Assembly: GCF_963678635.1 (NCBI RefSeq)
Contig: NC_087062.1
Coordinates: 63,215,253 to 63,279,252 of the forward strand
DNA length: 64,000 nucleotides
Origin: Symsagittifera roscoffensis
Lineage: Eukaryota; Xenacoelomorpha; Acoela; Convolutidae
Reading direction: 5' to 3'
Positions 58,680 to 64,000 of this stretch are shown piece after piece. Position numbers and translations under genes: made by a program. A model generated the notes under the pieces. It had not been told where the DNA came from. It made no database searches and saw nothing but the letters and a program-made list of their open reading frames with translations. Position 1 is the first letter of the stretch; each line of letters opens with the position of its first letter.

Positions 58680-60840
58680 GAAGTCGATCACGTTGTTCGT
58701 TACCTTTACACTTTGCTGTTCGATTTTTGCTGTTCAGCAAAAGCGTTTGATAAGCAATTTACAAATGCTAGGAATCATGCATCCGACAGGTTATTCAAGA
58801 AAACTTATCAAAATTTCTTCCCTCGACAAACTGAACAAGCCATTGCGGATAGAAAACCCTCACGAACACTCGTTCAGCATGGTCTATAACATGAACCCAA
58901 CTTCCACATCAAGCGTTTGATAAGCAATTTACAAAAGCTAGGAATCATGCATCCGACAGGTTATTCAAGAAAACTTAAAAAATTGCAAAAATTTCTCTCC
59001 TCGACAAACTGAACAAGCCATTGCGGATAGAAAACCCCTCACGAACACTCGTTCAGGATGGTCTTTGTAATGTCCACATCAAACTTCTCGGTCCTCTTGC
59101 ATTTGATTACTTGACCTATTCATTTAACGATGCGCTGTTTGATAATATTATCCACTATGTGGAAAAATTCCAAGGTAATCCTCCTGCCCGAACCTGAAAA
59201 GGACCAAAAAATTTTCAAATCCCACAGGTCTTTTTCACTTTTGTGCCTGCTGTCAAAATTTTAGAGAGGCTCATCCATCCTTTTTTACCAAAGCATCTCC
59301 CAAATGACACACCAACAAGGGTTCCGGCCATTCCACTACACAACAACCGCTCTCTCCGCCCTTGAATTTCTTGATCACCGATGGCTTTTAATGCTGCTTA
59401 CGTACTGTTCTCGCTACGTATTTGATAAGGTATGTCATAGAACACAAGTGGAACTCATTCATGACACACCTCTGCCACGAGGTATAGTTCGCTGGCTCAG
59501 CAACTATTTATGTAGCCGACAAACGACAACCATTTTTAACAGCCAAGAATCCTCCCATAGAATTTTTCACTGTGAATTTCCTCAGGTTTCTGTTTTATCA
59601 CCGACTCTTTCTAACTTTTATGTCCATGAAACCCCTCCGTCCCCCGAATATGCTGATATCTCAACTCAAACGACGATTATTTCCACCCCTTCGCCCAAAG
59701 CCCCAAAATCGAGGCAGCATCGCAGTCACTAAAGGTTATCTGCACCATCTTTTAAATTTATCACCTCCAGTAGCCTAGCATTCGCGTCCTCTAATGGATC
59801 AGTTACCTTGCTTTCGTCCTACAACAAAGATTTTAACAAAACTGTTTTTAAACAACGAGCATCTCCCTCTTAACACAAATCGAGGTCTGGCGAGAGGATC
59901 GTCGAAGTATAGGAGTCTTGAAAGCGTAAGAAGGTTCCTCTTGGGGTCTAAAGAAACCCTACTTCAAAACTAAATAGACTGAATTCGGCCTGTTTTAGAT
60001 TATGCCTCGACGGGCTGGGCGCACGCCACCAGCAAAAGTTCTACTCACCTGCAGGTTAAACAAAATCAAGCCCTCCGTTTATTCACTGGCCAAATCTTTA
60101 GAGCTGAACTGCCCACCTGCACAGTGAAGTCGGGATTCTGAAAGTTCTAAGCCACAATTCCCTTCTCGGTTTTTAACTCCACATACCGTTCGGCATCACG
60201 CAAATGTATTTTAATACTCTGAACCCCAACCCCACGTCAAGTTCCACAACCCAATTTAATTGCTTTTAAGATGACACAGATTCTCTTTTAACCGATTAAA
60301 TCCGTCACTAAATCTTTGCGACTCAAGAAAAAGTTGCCACTTCTTTCGTTTTTAACCTCTACAAGTCCCTTCTAAAACAAAACGATACTAACCTCCTAAC
60401 TAAATTCCCAGCAGAAAACCCTCTCTCAAAAATATGTCTTCCAACTCCAAACACCCACCCCTCTGAGAAGTCCCTTCCCAGAACCAACCGCTGTAAGCTT
60501 CCCCAACTTCGGTCTGTTACAGTCGGCGTTTGAACACTTACCTTGCCCGCTTAGACAACAAAGCTTCCCCACTTTGCCTTAACTGTCTCTTGCCCTACAC
60601 TAGTTGCCATATTTTCAAATCCCTCCTCTTTTACTCCAGTAGACCTGTGGTTAAGGCCGGTGGAAGTACCGAAATTCCTTAGCAAGGAGACGGATGAGCT
60701 GAACCCTGCCAGAAAAGGGCTAAAGAAAGTAAGAAAGAATAGAGAGCAATGTAAGCAGGCCAATCCAAAACACTTATTCCAACCCAAAGGGAGGCGGAGT
60801 CTCGCAACACTTGTGATTAATCATAAAAACAGCTTAGTGA
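58680..60840 (+). pseudogene. Non-LTR retrotransposon ORF2 remnant (jockey/CR1-like)
   Basis: Clear motifs in order: AVKILERLIHPFLPKHLP (about 59,250-59,305), QQGFRPFHYTTTALSALEFL (59,304 frame), FDKVCHRTQVEL then TPLPRGIVRWLSNYL (motif A region, with the catalytic segment altered), QVSVLSPTLSNFYV (motif B), and EYADIS where YADD should be, so the catalytic pair is lost. Downstream RPVLDYASTGWAHATSK and QNQALRLFTG (about 59,985-60,100) and a CX2C...H-like C-terminal block (about 60,560-60,640) are usual in jockey/CR1-type ORF2. Many frameshifts; no endonuclease was recognised. It lies in a BRCA1-like intron, antisense to that gene. Confidence 0.8.
58741..59070 (+). repeat. 170-bp tandem duplication within the non-LTR remnant
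   Basis: aagcgtttgataagcaattt starts at 58,741 and again at 58,911, and the following about 150 bp match with few changes. Both carry 'ctgaacaagccattgcgg'. The duplication postdates loss of coding function, as frames are already broken. Confidence 0.85.
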
Positions 60841-63132
60841 GCTAGCGGCTAGAAAATGAGAGGAAAATGATTTAAGAAAAAAATGATTTTAATGAGCGCA
60901 AGAGTTTTGAAAATTTCTTAAATACATCTCCATAAACTTTAAGATGATCTCCAGATAATGAAAGAATCGAAAACAAAACATTTCAAATAACAATTACCAA
61001 CGTTGATTGAGCTTCGAAAATAATTACCGAGCGGCAACTAAGCCGACAAAACTTGGAGACGCCCGTTGAGTTCCTAAAAAATTTTAGCTACTTAATCTCA
61101 AAAATTTAAGCCTCAACCCTCCCGTAACACACAAAAGCGCACAAAGTATTGATGACCTTACGGCCCAATAAAAGGTCTTTAAGTCGACATAAGATTTTTA
61201 AAAAACCATTTAAGCGGAAAAAACTTTGGAAACAAATCATCACGACTTATATACAGGTCTTCACTACGTTCATTGATACTGAATTATTCGGAATCAGATT
61301 GTAACAAATCGAATAGAGTTGAAGTTTCAAAAGTAGACAAGCTCAAAACATAGCCAACGGAAAGATAAAAAAACTTTAAATTAACAAAGATCCCGAAAGA
61401 AAATTCAATTTTAAAAAAACTTCAACTTACGATAAAAAAAGGAAAACAGGTTAAATATCTTTAAATTTCAAGAACAATTTCTGATTATCACTTCTGTGAT
61501 AATGTTAATCCAATTTAAGAAACTGGATCAATGGAGTAACATTTTATTCCGCTGAGAAATTTTAAAACTAAAATCAATTTTCGAAACTTAGAATTCGTTC
61601 ACGTTTTTTCGTACCATTTCAGCTTTCGTAGTTGGAGAGCGCTGTTTACCTAATTTTAGAAGATAAATTTAAAAGGAACTCAAGAAGCACATTTTACCTA
61701 AGTGCATTCATAGATGCTTCTCTATGTATGGACGCACTTCTCTAACACAGAGGTGAAGCTTTGCTTCGCAAACACTAGCGAGAACACGACGAAGAACAGC
61801 TCTATTAAGGACAAAACGAAAAAGTAGAAATAAGCCTCGAAACAGTAAAAATTCGGCTAGATCTCGGAATTGCTCTCTAATGAACTGCGACCTAGAGATT
61901 ACGAGTCTCACGCACGAACCACTCAGATCCCGACGCTTAACAAGTCACAAACAATAGCCACAAATAAAGCAGAGAACAGATGCTATAAAATTTCCAATGC
62001 TACAGATCGTGATTATAGCAAATAAGTGAAAATGTTTATCAAACAGTTTTATTTGCGAGATAGGTTAGAAAAAAGAAAATTCATACTAATACACTACGTT
62101 GTTGGCTAGTGTAATTATTAGAGCATGTTAGACTTTTTCCTGAAAAATGAAAAAAAAAAATCAACAAGACCTGCAAGTGAAAACACTTCAATCGTTTACA
62201 TTTAAAAAGGATCTGTTAGTTTTTTTTTTAAAAAAAAAGGACAGAGTTGACACAGAGTTATCTAGGAAGAAATATTGCGTTATTTTGTTAAAAATGTACA
62301 TAAAAAAGTATGTTCCGATTTGATAACGCTTGCTCCTCGAAGCGAATAAACGCGGGTCAGGGGTAACTCGAATCCCAGTCCTTACGATCGCAAGACACGA
62401 GGAAAAGTCTAGTTCTTCCCTACAAGTACACTTGCTTCCGCAAATGAACTGTAAAACTGAGGATATGCCATTGAAACTTCGTAAGAGCCAACTACTTAAA
62501 AATAATTGCATTTTAAACTAATTTTTAAGCTAAGTTTTCTTTAAGAATCCTCTAACTTCGCGCTGTTGTATCAACTAAAACAAATTTAAAATGAGCCCTG
62601 ATTATATCAAGAATTGTAGAAAGGTGAATTTTCTATGACAAAATTGTTTTCAGTAAAACCCAAAATCAGCGGCTACACCATTCGAGCATCAATAATTTGG
62701 TTTATGTTATATCCACGAAAAATTAGCAGAAACTTACTATCTCGCAAGTTCTTTAACTTTGTTATTCAACATTCAATTTATTTTACAGTGTTAATTATAA
62801 TTTCTAACATTGATGTTAGCTATTCTTAGAAATGTGGGTACTTCTTAGAAAAACACTTCGCTTACAACTGTTTGCAGATTGAATATCATTCCGCTTTTTG
62901 AACTCTTCAACGTGATGTAATCACGTATGGGAAGCTCAGAACCCAACTTGGCGTCGAGAAAGTTGGAAAACTGGCATGTTTTTTTTTCAATAGTTAACTG
63001 TTAGTTGGTTATTTTCGAAAACAACATACAATATGCCAACCCCGTCTCGCGTTATTCTAGCATATTTATAAGAAAAAAATATCAACTTGAAGACTCAAGA
63101 CTACCATGCCTACAGATGCGTGTACAACTTAC
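60841..63132. other. Intron DNA with repeat fragments
   Basis: Contains a distant copy of the 53.1-kb repeat (about 61,040-61,230), family C (61,490-61,760), the motif gaagctttgcttcgcaaaca (61,755) similar to 63,595, and actaatacactacgttgttg (62,084-62,103) similar to 57,139. Short frames only. Confidence 0.5.
62330..62405 (-). mobile_element. Possible tRNA-derived SINE fragment
   Basis: On the minus strand, CTTGCGATCGTAAGGACTGG then GATTCGAGTTACCCCTGACC resembles the anticodon arm plus T arm (B-box-like GATTCGAGT) of a tRNA. No convincing A-box or acceptor stem was found, so it is not a functional tRNA gene. Confidence 0.2.
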
Positions 63133-63309
63133 AGGCTAAATCCACAATCCAGAGGCCCTTGGATACAGCTTCGAGGTACTTCAGGGTCCTTTGACACGCC
63201 CTCCTCCCTCCACTCTCTGAATCTGGTACCCTCTTTACTACCAGATGTGTCGTCTGGTCAGTCACCTGCTTCCCACAAACCCCACCCAGTTTTTTGCACA
63301 CCGACTTCA
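63133..63309 (-). CDS. BRCA1: BRCA1-like gene, BRCT1 exon
   Basis: 177 bp between acceptor agcttacag and donor CCT|gtaagt. It encodes most of BRCT1: SVCKKLGGVCGKQVTDQTTH, LVVKRV, a Gly/Arg/Ser insert, then CQRTLKYLEAV and GLWIVDLA. The block C-x-R-T-L-K-Y matches human BRCA1 C1697-K1702, including R1699 and K1702, which hold the phosphopeptide partner in the human protein. The last base plus the first two of the exon at 57,750 make TGG (Trp), the invariant BRCT tryptophan. The exon's own 5' end needs one base of a codon from an upstream exon not seen here. BRCA1 acts with BARD1 as a nuclear E3 ligase in homologous recombination; the RING end is outside the window. Confidence 0.88.
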
Positions 63310-64000
63310 CTGTAAGCTTAAACGTACAAAATAATGATACTAAACTGAACAGCAAAAGGCATGCTTTAAACACAATTATGCCAATGTATATAAGCGCAAA
63401 TAAACTTAGTTTATCAATCATATGTAGAGTTTGAAAATGTATCTCATGCTTTATTTTATTGTTTCCATATATACAAAACTTCGGTCAAAGGTTTAATTTA
63501 TCCCATTGACCATAATAAAGTTTTATCACTTTGTATGATTTAAACCAAATTATTAGTATTTGAGACACCATAATATCGGTAAATACACAGAGGCGAAGCG
63601 GCGCTTTGCAAACTTCCGGTACAATTAAAAAAAATGCATTGCAAGATATTGAAAGTCACATTTTTAGAAAATACAGCAGAAAAAATAAATCGATAAAATT
63701 TTATCTACAAAAATTTCATATCTTTGGTTCAGATGACGTTCGTAAAGAGCCGTAGCAAGCAATGACAATCAAAAAACGAGCGTCAAATAAGGCTAAAAAT
63801 AACTTGGTCGACCCTCATTGAGCCGAAAACGAAACTAGAGTTTAAAAAAATCAGGTTATATTTATAAAATCAAATTTTAAGAACCATCACACATCCCGCT
63901 GTTTTTATAGAACGTTATTCAAAAAAAAGAGTCAAAAAATCAACTTTTTGAACTTTCTGAGGGGTGGAACTTTCTGTGGAGTGCCGGAAAAAATTGGTCG
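63310..64000. other. Upstream intron of the BRCA1-like gene, no exon recognised
   Basis: Immediately 5' (minus strand) of the BRCT1 exon. I found no open segment that would supply the start of BRCT1, so the preceding exon probably lies beyond 64,000. It contains gaggcgaagcggcgctttgc (63,592-63,611), a relative of the repeat motif at 61,750. Confidence 0.4.

Noticed and set aside
62330-62405. Functional tRNA gene
   Set aside because: Only an anticodon-arm/T-arm-like stretch; no acceptor stem or A-box could be paired.

Overview
This window looks like AT-rich nuclear DNA from an invertebrate animal. The evidence is spliced coding exons with GT-AG introns, a BRCA1-type tandem BRCT gene, 7TM-receptor-like exons, and a mixed load of Ty3/gypsy, non-LTR, Tc1/mariner and hAT-like elements. 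I cannot place the species. Most of the DNA is decayed mobile elements and arrays derived from them. All calls come from reading the sequence; no database search was run.

1-26,948: one degenerate Ty3/gypsy-type retrotransposon on the + strand whose two flanks have each become a tandem array. The left part is three direct units of about 2.88 kb (leader/LTR-like DNA plus the N-terminal half of gag). The middle (about 8.6-12.65 kb) is single copy: zinc-knuckle gag, aspartic protease, reverse transcriptase and RNase H, all broken by stops and frameshifts. The right part is 14 tandem units of about 1.03 kb covering the RNase H-integrase linker, the integrase zinc domain and only the start of the integrase core. 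26,949-31,975 is an unrelated-looking satellite of about 300 bp period.

32.2-43.4 kb: a family of about 540-bp non-coding repeats with a hairpin near each end ('A' family, with an older 'B' subfamily), partly in head-to-tail arrays. One A copy marks the junction of a 2.76-kb tandem duplication that carries a receptor-like exon. 44-49.5 kb: a second gag remnant, two minus-strand membrane-protein ORFs, a mariner foldback element, and a nest of elements: two hAT-like MITEs inside a dead Tc1/mariner transposon, which itself sits inside another MITE of the same group.

49.5-55.5 kb is mostly featureless AT-rich DNA with repeat fragments. 55,487-63,309 holds the last four exons of a minus-strand BRCA1-like gene (both BRCT domains; the reading phase matches at every junction). 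Its upstream exons, including any RING domain, lie outside the window. The large first intron contains a dead non-LTR retrotransposon in the opposite orientation.

The only convincing intact host gene is the BRCA1-like one. The rest shows how this genome turns transposons into satellites and duplications.
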